DNA of 64,000 nucleotides from an uncultured Mycoplasmatota bacterium (GTDB lineage: Bacteria; Bacillota_I; Bacilli_A; Izemoplasmatales; Izemoplasmataceae): assembly GCA_913062645.1 (NCBI GenBank), contig CAJXVW010000002.1, positions 124,001-188,000 of the forward strand. Reading direction: 5' to 3'. A program made the position numbers and the translations under genes. Positions within the stretch are counted from its first letter, which is position 1, and each line of letters starts with the position of its first letter. Positions 27,186 through 35,402 of this stretch are shown piece by piece. Below the pieces are notes generated by a model. The model was not told the origin of the DNA. It worked only from the letters and a program-made list of their open reading frames with translations, and searched no databases.

Positions 27186-28010
27186 ATGAAGAAACTCGGT
27201 CTTTGTCTGTCGGGCGGCGGCGCTCGCGGAGCGTATCAGGTCGGTGCGCTCGAAGCGCTCGAAGAAGCCGGACTGTTGGAACGGTTCACGGCCTTTTCCG
27301 GCACGTCGATCGGTTCCGCCAATCTGGCGGTGTTGTTGTCATCCTCATTACCACGCGTACGCGCGCTATGGCTCGACATGCCCGAACACGGGTTCGCCGA
27401 CAAGGATGAGATGGTGGCCCATTTGAAAGAACACAAGTTCCGGTTTCTCGAAAACGGACTGTTCAGCATCCAGGCACTCGACAAGCTACTTGATGCGACC
27501 ATCGACATCAATGTCATTCGCAACCATGACTTTTTCGTCACGGTGGCCAAGGTCGGTGAGGCGAGCGATGGTGTCCTGCAGTTCATCAAAGCCACCTTCA
27601 AGCACTACTTCCACAAAGATGACAACGTGCTGTATCTGAATATCAAGGAGCAGCCGGAAGACGATATCAAACAAGCCGTCATCGCATCCTGTTCCATACC
27701 TGTCGTGTTTCCCGTTCAACAGATCAAACAATCCAAGTACGTGGATGGCGGATTGTTTGACAATCTGCCCGTCAAACCCCTTGTCGATGCGGGGTGCAGC
27801 GATGTCGTCGTCATCGACATCACCCGGTTCATCCGCACCGGCGCCAATGAGATGAACTTTGACGGTGTCAATGTTCATACGCTGCGACCGTCCAAGTCGA
27901 TCGGCCGCGTCCTCGATTTCACCCCCAAACACGCTGCGACGATCCATCAGCAAGGCTACGACGACATGAAGGCGTTTCTGTCGTCCGAGCTCGATGATTT
28001 GCTGTCTTGA
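27186..28010 (+). CDS. Patatin-like phospholipase
   Basis: 274 residues, ATG behind AGGAGGTG. It has oxyanion-hole motif GGGARG (10-15), nucleophile S41 in GTSIG (39-43), and catalytic D187 in the DGG motif (YVDGGLFDNLPV). There is no signal peptide, so it is a cytoplasmic Ser-Asp lipid acyl hydrolase of the RssA/YlbK type. It is a single gene with its own promoter and terminator. Confidence 0.95.
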   Translation: MKKLGLCLSGGGARGAYQVGALEALEEAGLLERFTAFSGTSIGSANLAVLLSSSLPRVRALWLDMPEHGFADKDEMVAHLKEHKFRFLENGLFSIQALDKLLDATIDINVIRNHDFFVTVAKVGEASDGVLQFIKATFKHYFHKDDNVLYLNIKEQPEDDIKQAVIASCSIPVVFPVQQIKQSKYVDGGLFDNLPVKPLVDAGCSDVVVIDITRFIRTGANEMNFDGVNVHTLRPSKSIGRVLDFTPKHAATIHQQGYDDMKAFLSSELDDLLS

Positions 28011-28029
28011 TTCACACCAAAACAACGCA

Positions 28030-28061
28030 ACACCATGTCCAACTGAGGCATGGTGTTTTTG
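28030..28061 (+). terminator. Terminator of the patatin gene
   Basis: Stem ACACCATG / CATGGTGT with a T5 tail, 20 bp after the stop codon. Confidence 0.85.
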
Positions 28062-28078
28062 TTGATGTCCAATACAAA

Positions 28079-28109
28079 CAAAAAGAACGAGAGCGATCGC
28101 TCTCGTTCT
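28079..28109 (-). terminator. Terminator of the truncated carbohydrate-binding gene
   Basis: A 26-base perfect palindrome (28084-28109), centred on GATC and followed leftward by TTTTTGTTTG. It sits 5 bp after the stop of the remnant at 28115, so the remnant kept its original 3' end. Confidence 0.8.
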
Positions 28110-28114
28110 GATGT

Positions 28115-28402
28115 TCATGGTTGGGCGGTGATGGTGATCGAATCGATGACGATCAAACCGGTTGCGGCATTGTCCATGTCACCGAGGAAGATGCCGATCT
28201 TGGTGTCGTCATTGTCCGCGGTCGGTGTGAACGAATAACTGAAGGTCTGGAAGGTCGTCGACAGCGTCGCGGTCTCCTCGACATACTTGGCGAAGCCATT
28301 GTTCGTATCCTCCACGAAGAACGTCACATCACGTCCGGCCGTGATGTCGGTGCGAATCGTGAAGGTGATGGTTTGATACCAAAATAGTACTACATTCGCC
28401 AC
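28115..28402 (-). pseudogene. Remnant of a secreted protein: C-terminal CBM4/9-like module
   Basis: The ~95-residue frame encodes the second half of a carbohydrate-binding jelly roll of the CBM4/9 type (TFTIRTD...VTFFVEDTN...FSYSFTPTADND...IGIFLGDMD...IVIDSITITAQ). It has no ribosome-binding site, no signal peptide and an in-frame stop just upstream (about 28433), yet a good terminator follows. The N-terminal part, probably a glycoside hydrolase, is gone. The break lies among short palindromes: CCGTTTG-A-CAAACGG (28402-28416) and ATACATAT-TT-ATATGTAT (28425-28442). Confidence 0.7.
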
Positions 28403-28492
28403 CGTTTGACAAACGGATTTTCCGATACATATTTATATGTATGTTTTTTTGAAAGTCGACTGTGACCGTTGCTGTCGAAGTGGCACTATTGC

Positions 28493-29206
28493 TCAGATTG
28501 CCTTGCCGGAATGTTGTGTCTCCGCGCGTAGCGTCGCGACTTCGTCTGCTCGGAGATGACGCCACTCGCCCAGTGCCAAACCATCCACATGAACGGACAT
28601 GATACGAATGCGCACCAGTGATGTGACACGATATCCCAGAGCCGAACACATCCTTCGAATCTGGCGGTTCATGCCTTCGGTGAGAATGATCTTGAACCGC
28701 GTTTTGGACTGTTGCCGGAGGACGGCCGGTTTGGTGATCTTGCCAAGAATCTCCACGCCTTCACGCATCTGTTTCAAGAACAGACTGGTAATCGGCTTGT
28801 TCACGTCAACGACGTATTCTTTTTCATGATTGTTGCCGCTGCGTAAGATCTTGTTGACGATATCACCATCGCTGGTGAGCAACAACAATCCTTCGCTGTC
28901 CTTGTCGAGGCGGCCGATCGGAAAGATGCGACTGGGATAACCCACGAAGTCGATGACATTGCTCGGATCCTTGAGATCGGTCGTCGAGGTGACACCGCGT
29001 GGTTTGTTGAGCGCGAGATAGACGAAAGATTCCTTGCGCGTCACAGGTTCACCGCGGACGAGGATTGCATCTTCCGGCTCGACCTTTCGGCCGATCGTGG
29101 CAACCTCGCCATTGACGATGACATCGCCGGCAGCGATCAGCCGATCGGCTTCGCGGCGACTGCAGTAGCCGGTTTCACTCAAATACTTGTTGAGTCGTTT
29201 GGACAT
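28493..29206 (-). CDS. rluF: 23S rRNA pseudouridine synthase, RluF-like
   Basis: 237 residues, ATG behind AGGGGGA. It has an N-terminal S4 RNA-binding domain (1-60), then the RsuA/RluB/E/F catalytic domain with D101 in GRLDKDSEG. GNNHEKEYVVDVNKPIT, EGMNRQIRRMCSALGY and the terminal GEWRHL are closest to RluF, which modifies U2604 of E. coli 23S rRNA. The C-terminal 15 residues are poorly conserved. It is a single leftward gene. Confidence 0.88.
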   Translation of the reverse strand: MSKRLNKYLSETGYCSRREADRLIAAGDVIVNGEVATIGRKVEPEDAILVRGEPVTRKESFVYLALNKPRGVTSTTDLKDPSNVIDFVGYPSRIFPIGRLDKDSEGLLLLTSDGDIVNKILRSGNNHEKEYVVDVNKPITSLFLKQMREGVEILGKITKPAVLRQQSKTRFKIILTEGMNRQIRRMCSALGYRVTSLVRIRIMSVHVDGLALGEWRHLRADEVATLRAETQHSGKAI

Positions 29207-29266
29207 GTGGATCCCCCTGTTTGAAATCAGGAATAACTAATTATAGCAACAACCCCTCAAGAAGTA

Positions 29267-29294
29267 AATCAAAAAGAGCCTGTCCGGCTCTTTT
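29267..29294 (-). terminator. Terminator of the GNAT gene at 29296
   Basis: Leftward stem AAAAGAGCC / GGCTCTTTT with a TGATTT tail, immediately after the stop. Confidence 0.85.
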
Positions 29295-29295
29295 G

Positions 29296-30108
29296 TCATC
29301 GATCGATGCGGTAGACGATCGAATCGCAATGGGGACGGTATCCGATGTCCATGTAGATCTTGTTCGAGGTCGGATTGCCGAGGTCGGTGTACAGCGTGGC
29401 GATGCGTCCCTCGTCATGAATCTCCTTGGTCAGGAGTTCCACGATGCGGGTTGCGTAACCGCGCTTGCGCTTGGCAATGGGAGTGAACACATAACTGACG
29501 GTCTCGGTCTGACGAAGCGGACGCGTGCGTTGCGCCATCGAGACGATCTCGCCATTCACTTCGAGAACACGCAACACCCCGGCCTGAACGCGTGCTTCGA
29601 CGATTGGGCCGATGGCATCGATGTCGGCGTGCCCTTCGACCATGACTTCGAAGTCATAAGCCCAGGGAATCAGCGTCTTGACGTCGTTCATCGTCGCATT
29701 GCGATAGATTCCTTCATCATGACAAACGTGCGTGATGGTCGCACAGGAATAGATGCGCTGATCCATTTCCTTGATCATCGGTTGTCCGATGATCTTTTGA
29801 AAGATATGCGCATAGACATCACAAATCGATTTCTCACCGATGATGCCCGGGTAATCGACATGGCGCATGTACTCCACGAGTTCACGGTACAAGGAGGAAT
29901 CGTGCGTATCCGCGGCAAGAATCATCTTGCGACCGGCGATCATCCCGAGCAATCGGCGATCGTCCTTCGTCACGGCAATCAACAGGTCCGGGATCATGCC
30001 ATGGCGTTGCATCAGACCGATCATCAATCCGTTGGTGACTTCATCCCGCTCCAAAAAGTCAAGATGATCGTTCAAAAACGATTGTTTGTCATCATAGACT
30101 TGCAACAT
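29296..30108 (-). CDS. GNAT-family N-acetyltransferase
   Basis: 270 residues, ATG behind GGAGTGAG. The C-terminal half holds the GNAT core: a beta-strand VSYVFTPIAKRKRGYATRIVELL with the acetyl-CoA loop (R-K-R-G-Y-A) and GNPTSNKIYMDIGYRP. The N-terminal ~120 residues resemble the extra domain of two-domain GNATs such as the FR47-like group. The acceptor substrate is unknown. Confidence 0.85.
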   Translation of the reverse strand: MLQVYDDKQSFLNDHLDFLERDEVTNGLMIGLMQRHGMIPDLLIAVTKDDRRLLGMIAGRKMILAADTHDSSLYRELVEYMRHVDYPGIIGEKSICDVYAHIFQKIIGQPMIKEMDQRIYSCATITHVCHDEGIYRNATMNDVKTLIPWAYDFEVMVEGHADIDAIGPIVEARVQAGVLRVLEVNGEIVSMAQRTRPLRQTETVSYVFTPIAKRKRGYATRIVELLTKEIHDEGRIATLYTDLGNPTSNKIYMDIGYRPHCDSIVYRIDR

Positions 30109-30272
30109 GGTTTCTCACTCCAATAATCAAGGATGCATTCATTATATCATGGAAGAACCGCAACCATCTAGAAAAACCCTCAATTTGGTTAAAGTCTGAA
30201 TTGAATAAATCAATATATTTCATTATTGAATTAATAATTTTAATCTTTATTTTAATTTTTTTAATTTTATGC

Positions 30273-30301
30273 TTGACATTATCAATTTTATGCGTTATGA
30301 T
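30273..30301 (+). promoter_or_regulatory. Near-consensus promoter of the small-protein pair
   Basis: A perfect TTGACA (30273-30278) and TATGAT (30296-30301) are separated by exactly 17 bp. They lie in a very AT-rich stretch (30180-30300) that would act as an UP-like element. This is the strongest-looking promoter in the balanced-composition part of the window and predicts abundant transcript. The rest of 30109-30366 holds no gene. Confidence 0.85.
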
Positions 30302-30366
30302 ATAGTTGTAAGATAGAAAAAACAACTTGTCCACCACATAACCACACCAATCAAGGAGGTGTCACC

Positions 30367-30480
30367 ATGTACGACTTCAACTCATACGACTACAATCCGA
30401 TCAGCGCCGAGCTGGTAAAACGCCAACAGGACTTGATGGATTTCGCAAAATCAAAGCGCAACAGCAAACGCAACCGATAA
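30367..30480 (+). CDS. Small protein, paralogue 1 (37 aa)
   Basis: ATG 30367 lies behind AAGGAGGTG at ideal spacing. The product starts MYDFNSYDYN and ends in KRQQDLMDFAKSKR...RNR, a Tyr/Asn/Asp N-half and a basic helical C-half, with no hydrophobic segment. It shares its start (MY), the core KRQQ-(D/E)-L-x-D-F-x-K and the ending RNR with the gene 53 bp downstream. Strong promoter, strong ribosome-binding sites and duplication argue that it is real. No family is recognised; a secreted peptide, nucleic-acid-binding or structural role cannot be told apart. Confidence 0.75.
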   Translation: MYDFNSYDYNPISAELVKRQQDLMDFAKSKRNSKRNR

Positions 30481-30533
30481 CGCAACCATTCCACGTCCCA
30501 ACAACACAACCTACCAACCAAGGAGGGATCATC

Positions 30534-30641
30534 ATGTACAATACAATCAACTACAACGGCTTCGAAAACGAATACCTCAAACGGCAACAGGAACTCGCCG
30601 ATTTCTTCAAAGCCAACGACAAACAAAGACGCAACCGATAA
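30534..30641 (+). CDS. Small protein, paralogue 2 (35 aa)
   Basis: ATG 30534 lies behind AAGGAGGG. The product starts MYNTINYNGF and continues E-Y-L-KRQQELADFFKAND...RRNR. Alignment with the 37-aa neighbour shows a tandem duplication with conserved KRQQ-(D/E)-L and RNR ends and a divergent Tyr/Asn-rich N-terminus. The two share a promoter and terminator. Confidence 0.75.
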   Translation: MYNTINYNGFENEYLKRQQELADFFKANDKQRRNR

Positions 30642-30670
30642 TCTCACTCTTTCTGTTCTCCTCCATATGA

Positions 30671-30708
30671 AAACAACCGATTCTTCGCGGAATCGGTTGT
30701 TTTTTTTG
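30671..30708 (+). terminator. Terminator of the small-protein pair
   Basis: A 13-bp stem, AAACAACCGATTC / GAATCGGTTGTTT, followed by eight T, 30 bp after the second small gene. Confidence 0.92.
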
Positions 30709-30842
30709 TTATTTCGTACCAAATCCAATCGAATCGGGTGCGTGTTTTCATGCCAATGTTTCGAATTTCAAACTTGTTCGTGAAATCAGACGAGAAACAT
30801 TATACAATGAAGATGTAAACCAAACGACTGGAGGAACACGGA

Positions 30843-33551
30843 ATGAACATTAAAAGCATCCGATGGATTCTGTTCTTCCTCGTCTTCACACTGACATCAT
30901 GCAACGGACTTCCCGAAGATGTGGAAGAATACACCGCGACATATTGCCAGGACCATCCTGACACTTCGTTATGCAAAGGTACCAACATCGACGATTTGCA
31001 ATCGCAACAGGTGGAAACCATATTTTGGGACATGGTCGACGAACAAGACCAACAGGATTTTTGCACATCCTTCGTGTCGCTGTCGAATCTCGATTTGTAC
31101 GACGACTGCATGGAAGGAGTCGCATTCTTCCCCGAGCAGTTGGACGACTACGAGATCGCTTCAATCGAGATCACCGATGCGGCGAACCACAACATCGTAA
31201 CGATCGAACTCGTCAAGGACGCGACGCATCCGACATACACCTTCGACATCACGCTGGTGTTCATCAACGACGCCATCCATGTCGAATCCTGGTCCTATGC
31301 GACCACCGAAGCATTCGACTACTTTTCTTATTTACAGACCTTCTTGCTCGGCCTCAACAGCGTATCCTTGAGTGATCAGGAAGTTTGTGGTGACTATCTC
31401 GAACCCGGCGCCGCCTACGATGCCTGCGTGCTCAAACGCAGGCAGGTGATCGACGCCCAGGAAACCATCTCCATCACCACCATGAACTGGAAAGACCAAA
31501 GCAATCTCATATTCGAGGTGGTCCTCGCCATGACGGGCGAAGACGGCGCGTATGGAGAAACTCTGGAAGGGTCCTTCTATCAGGACGACTCCGACAACAC
31601 ATGGATCGACCTCGTGTTGCCGTTCGGCATCTCCCGTGCCGAGCGCACGGCCATCCTGACGCAACTGGTGGCAGACACCAACAACTTCGCCATCGCCACC
31701 AGCACGATCGTGAACGGCGCGTTCACCACAGACACCGAAGCCATGTACGTTCCGATCCGGGAGTACCTGATTGAGCACGATATGGAGATCACTGATTTCG
31801 AGATCGTGTTCGGTTCCACGACCTTCTCGTTCACGCTCGACAACGACGACACCTATGTATATGATGTCCTGTGGGAGTACGACGATGGCTGGGTCATGGA
31901 CTGGCAGCGGCAATACGATGCCGCCGACATCACACAGCTCGACAAGATCCTGTTATTGGAACAGTTCACCAACGGCATGAACACCAGTTCCGCCACGCAC
32001 GACTACTTCTGCGCGCTGTTCGTGACAAGCGCATCGACGATGGATTGCGAAGCGCTACGAACGTCATTGTGGACCAACGAGGAGATTTTGACGTTGGGAG
32101 AAGTCACGTACGACACAAGCCCCTCGGACGTGTGGTTCGTCATCATGGATGACGCGCTCACCGATGTCGTGTACCATCTCCAGTACGATCTCGACTTCAT
32201 GGTGGACGACAATCGCCTGATGCTGCAGTTCACGAATGAACGAAACTACCTGCCGCTTGCCTTGGCGGATGTGGAACTGCTTCTCGAAGCGATGGTGGAC
32301 GATGCCAACGATCTGATGCTCGCCGACAGCGTGTTCTGCGAACGGTTCGGTCACCTCTTCACCGACTGTCTTGATTTCCGCAGTCGCATCTCCGGCGACA
32401 TGTGGTCGGTGATGCTGGAAGAACTGGTCGAAGAAGACGATGGCGATTACACCCTGACACTGGGCATGTACGACATGATGATGCGCCTCGCCGAACGGCT
32501 TGTATTCGATGTCTCGGTCTATGAGGATCTCGAGGAGAACCCAATCATCATGGGCAGCATCATCGAAGATGTGCTGATTCCACCGGATGAAAACTACGAC
32601 ACCTTGTTCGCGGCCTTCATGGAAGATTACTTCGATCCTACCGTCACCGATCAGGACATCTATGACACCTACAATGACGGCTGGGAGTTCGAGGGATTGT
32701 ATCACCGCGATCTGATCTTGGATGAAGATCTAACCTATGTCATCGGCGACATCACCTGGCACGCCGACATGGGCTATACCTGGTACGAAGCAATCGTGAC
32801 CTTCACCTATCCCGATGACTCGTTCATGATCGTCACCATCCAATACGAAATCTTCGCCGGCATCGACAATGACTTGTTCCGTCTGGTCTTTGACGCCGGC
32901 ATGCCGAGTGCGTATACCGTCAATCTCCGTACCGATGACTACCTTGCCGATCTGGATGACGGAACCATGACGAACAGTGCGTTTTGCACGGCTTATGCGT
33001 CACCTTGGGATTACGACAATTGCCTCCGTTTCCGTGCCCAGTACGCAAGCGGTGGATTCACAGCCGCACTCAACTCCGTCACCGCCGAAGAGTATGAAGC
33101 ATCCTTCCTGGTGGACTTCACCGATGGAGTAAGTCATAGCTCCACACTGGAGATGGTGTACCATCCGCTCCACGACCTGATGGGATATCCGTGGTTGATG
33201 GTCGACATCACCCATCCGGATACCGAACTAATTGCCAGTTTCGGTAACTTCGTCAGCAACGGAATCGTCTACGGGTTCAACACCCACGGCATCAATCTGA
33301 CCACGTTCTGTGACGAATTCGCGGAATGTGGTACCGCATTTGACGACATCACCACCGGCATCGACTATCTGACCTATGGAGAAGTGCGCTGGGATCTCAC
33401 CGACTTCTTCGCCCCGCAACTGGTGGCCAACATCCGCTTCACCTACATGGGTGGCGACATCGAAACACACGAGTATTACGGCACCTATGTCATCGATGGT
33501 GAATACTATGTATGGACGCTGCATTTCATCCAGAAAGCGCAGCTGGAATAA
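30843..33551 (+). CDS. 902-aa lipoprotein of paired-cysteine repeats
   Basis: Lipobox LTSC (C20), ATG behind GGAGG. The mature protein is very acidic and appears built from six to seven divergent ~120-residue repeats. Each opens with a cysteine pair 7-15 residues apart (FCTSF..YDDC, VCGDY..YDAC, FCALF..TMDC, FCERF..FTDC, FCTAY..YDNC, FCDEF..AEC) and continues with beta-strands (e.g. VDFTDGVSHSSTLEMVYH). One repeat in the middle (~590-680) lacks the pair. Disulfides within each unit are likely. I recognise no family. It is transcribed alone, from a promoter with only a clear -10 (TATACAAT, 30801-30808). Confidence 0.8.
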   Translation: MNIKSIRWILFFLVFTLTSCNGLPEDVEEYTATYCQDHPDTSLCKGTNIDDLQSQQVETIFWDMVDEQDQQDFCTSFVSLSNLDLYDDCMEGVAFFPEQLDDYEIASIEITDAANHNIVTIELVKDATHPTYTFDITLVFINDAIHVESWSYATTEAFDYFSYLQTFLLGLNSVSLSDQEVCGDYLEPGAAYDACVLKRRQVIDAQETISITTMNWKDQSNLIFEVVLAMTGEDGAYGETLEGSFYQDDSDNTWIDLVLPFGISRAERTAILTQLVADTNNFAIATSTIVNGAFTTDTEAMYVPIREYLIEHDMEITDFEIVFGSTTFSFTLDNDDTYVYDVLWEYDDGWVMDWQRQYDAADITQLDKILLLEQFTNGMNTSSATHDYFCALFVTSASTMDCEALRTSLWTNEEILTLGEVTYDTSPSDVWFVIMDDALTDVVYHLQYDLDFMVDDNRLMLQFTNERNYLPLALADVELLLEAMVDDANDLMLADSVFCERFGHLFTDCLDFRSRISGDMWSVMLEELVEEDDGDYTLTLGMYDMMMRLAERLVFDVSVYEDLEENPIIMGSIIEDVLIPPDENYDTLFAAFMEDYFDPTVTDQDIYDTYNDGWEFEGLYHRDLILDEDLTYVIGDITWHADMGYTWYEAIVTFTYPDDSFMIVTIQYEIFAGIDNDLFRLVFDAGMPSAYTVNLRTDDYLADLDDGTMTNSAFCTAYASPWDYDNCLRFRAQYASGGFTAALNSVTAEEYEASFLVDFTDGVSHSSTLEMVYHPLHDLMGYPWLMVDITHPDTELIASFGNFVSNGIVYGFNTHGINLTTFCDEFAECGTAFDDITTGIDYLTYGEVRWDLTDFFAPQLVANIRFTYMGGDIETHEYYGTYVIDGEYYVWTLHFIQKAQLE

Positions 33552-33606
33552 AACGACCACCACATCTCAAAACAAATCTCAACAAGTGGTGTGGATTGCT
33601 TAACAT

Positions 33607-33644
33607 AAAAAAAACGATGTCACCGTCCAGTGATGTCGTTTTTT
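33607..33644. terminator. Bidirectional terminator
   Basis: AAAACGATGTCAC-CGTCCA-GTGATGTCGTTTT forms a 13-bp stem with two G-T pairs. It is flanked by A7 on one side and T5 on the other and so can serve both the rightward lipoprotein and the leftward GNAT. Confidence 0.75.
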
Positions 33645-33715
33645 GTTTTGTTCAGCGATAGGGCGGGGTTACGGCTGTTGAGGCAGGTGGTTTACGGAAC
33701 TTCCAAGACTCCTCT

Positions 33716-34210
33716 TCATGAGAGTTGTTGCTCGTAATAGTTGAGGTCCGCACCCCAGAGTTCGATTTGACGAACGAAATGATACCCCGTCTTGATAAGA
33801 ATCTTGTTGCTGGCGGCATTGTTGATGTCGGCGAGGGCGATGACGAAATCATAGCCCAGTTCCACCGCCAACTCCTTCATGCGGAGACTCATCTCCAACC
33901 CATAGCCATTGCGCCATGCGGATTCGGCCAGTCCGTACATGATCTCGATCTGGTCGAACTCTTTGACATAGCCCAGTCCGCAGTAACCGATGACCCGTTG
34001 TTCTGAATCGAGTACTTTGTAGATGCGGTTGCCCTTGGCGTCGTTGAACGATGCCACATAGTAATGCAGCCACCTACGAATCTCGTCGTCACTTTTTTGG
34101 TTGTTCCCAGGCAAATACTCGCACACTTTCGGGTTGCCGAGAATCTCCTTCAACGCGTCAAAGTCATCGTCCTGCCACTTGATGTACGTCAGTCGTTTGC
34201 TTGTCAACAT
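33716..34210 (-). CDS. RimJ/RimL-type GNAT acetyltransferase
   Basis: 164 residues from ATG 34210; the GTG three codons upstream is too close to AGGAG. It begins LTSKRLTYIKW, typical of RimJ/L-like GNATs, and has the acetyl-CoA loop in WRNGYGLEMSLRMKELAVE and ADINNAASNKILIKTGYHFVR. The substrate (a protein N-terminus or a small amine) is unknown. Bases 34211-34443 between this gene and the divergent permease contain no gene. Confidence 0.85.
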   Translation of the reverse strand: MLTSKRLTYIKWQDDDFDALKEILGNPKVCEYLPGNNQKSDDEIRRWLHYYVASFNDAKGNRIYKVLDSEQRVIGYCGLGYVKEFDQIEIMYGLAESAWRNGYGLEMSLRMKELAVELGYDFVIALADINNAASNKILIKTGYHFVRQIELWGADLNYYEQQLS

Positions 34211-34443
34211 CGATCCCACTTCTCCTTTGATCCTTGTCCTTGGAATGCAATTCTTCTACTTATAGAATATCAATGAAACGGCAAAATGAAAATATACAAA
34301 TGTGGATAGATTGTCGTACCGTTCCATCGAGGAAGATGTCGGAGGTTGTGACGAAAAAGAAAAAAATGTCCATTTTTCACGCTCCTTGGAAGTGATACGA
34401 TAAGATTAGAAACGCACCACGGTGGAACGAGGAGGGATGAGTC

Positions 34444-35370
34444 ATGACACGTTACATTGTCGTTCGCGTACTGATGATGTTTGTTACGATGCTCATGCTC
34501 GTCACGATCTCCTATTTCGCGATGTCGTTCGCAACCTATGAGTATTATACCGAACTGGGGTTCCGCGAATATTTCAGCGCGACCTGGACTTCTTACAAGG
34601 TGTATTTGTGGAACATCATCACACAATGGGAGTTCGGTGTCACCGGTACCGAAGAAACCCCGCCTTGGGACATACTCCTCGAGTATCTCGGGGTGTCGCT
34701 CAAAATCAATCTGATCGCATTTGCCATCTATTTGCCGCTCGGTATCGTCTTCGGCGTCATCTGCGGCATCTTCCGCAACTCGTTGTTCGACCGCGTGTTC
34801 AACTTCCTGGCGCTGATCATCAATTCGATTCCGATTTTCATACTGATGTTCTTGTTTATCTTCTTTCTCGGATTCAAGTTGAAGTTCGGCCATTATCAAT
34901 GGGTTGCGGGTTGGGGTGCGCGCAACTACATTCTGCCCGTGCTGGCATTGATCCTCGCCCCGATTCACCGCATCTCGCGGGTCATTCGCAGCGAGGTCAT
35001 CGAAACCGCCACCAGCGAACACATTCTGCTTGCCCGCACCAAAGGGATGACCCACACGCAGGCGATGTGGCGCCACACCGTGCGCCAGAGTTTCGCCGGC
35101 GTGTTGCATGACCTCCCGGGTACGTTCCTGTATGCCCTCACCGGCAGCATTTTCGTCGAAATCGTCTACCACATCGACGGCGTGGCCTATCTGTTGGTCC
35201 GTTCGCTGTTGCGCATCTCGCCGGTCGGCGGGTTGTACGTGTTCATCGAGATCGAAGTCGTCATGGTGATTCTGATGTTTTACACGATGTTGTCGATGGT
35301 GCTTAACTTGCTAGTCGACATCCTGCTGGTAATCGTCGATCCACGGATCCGACAACAACTCATCAAATAA
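34444..35370 (+). CDS. Second orphan OppB/DppB-type ABC permease
   Basis: 308 residues, ATG behind CGAGGAGGG. It has OppB topology with the coupling motif HILLARTKGMTHTQAMWRHTVRQS and a C-terminal DPRI. It is clearly homologous to the permease at 2949-3884 (FRNSLFDRVFNFLALIINSIP here against YKDSLFDRVFNTLTLVFGSIP there). Again no OppC, ATPase or binding protein follows; an MFS transporter is 32 bp downstream. The two orphans may belong to one system split across the genome. Confidence 0.85.
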   Translation: MTRYIVVRVLMMFVTMLMLVTISYFAMSFATYEYYTELGFREYFSATWTSYKVYLWNIITQWEFGVTGTEETPPWDILLEYLGVSLKINLIAFAIYLPLGIVFGVICGIFRNSLFDRVFNFLALIINSIPIFILMFLFIFFLGFKLKFGHYQWVAGWGARNYILPVLALILAPIHRISRVIRSEVIETATSEHILLARTKGMTHTQAMWRHTVRQSFAGVLHDLPGTFLYALTGSIFVEIVYHIDGVAYLLVRSLLRISPVGGLYVFIEIEVVMVILMFYTMLSMVLNLLVDILLVIVDPRIRQQLIK

Positions 35371-35402
35371 GCGTTACAAATTACATAGAATGGTGATCCC
35401 TC

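Noticed and set aside
28420-28500. Coding-like stretch LSNSATSTATVTVDF upstream of the CBM remnant
   Set aside because: Could be another piece of the deleted gene, but it is in a different frame, short, and overlaps the end of the pseudouridine synthase gene.
29221-30126. 301-aa plus-strand frame over the GNAT gene
   Set aside because: The GNAT on the other strand has the motifs, ribosome-binding site and terminator; this frame has none.
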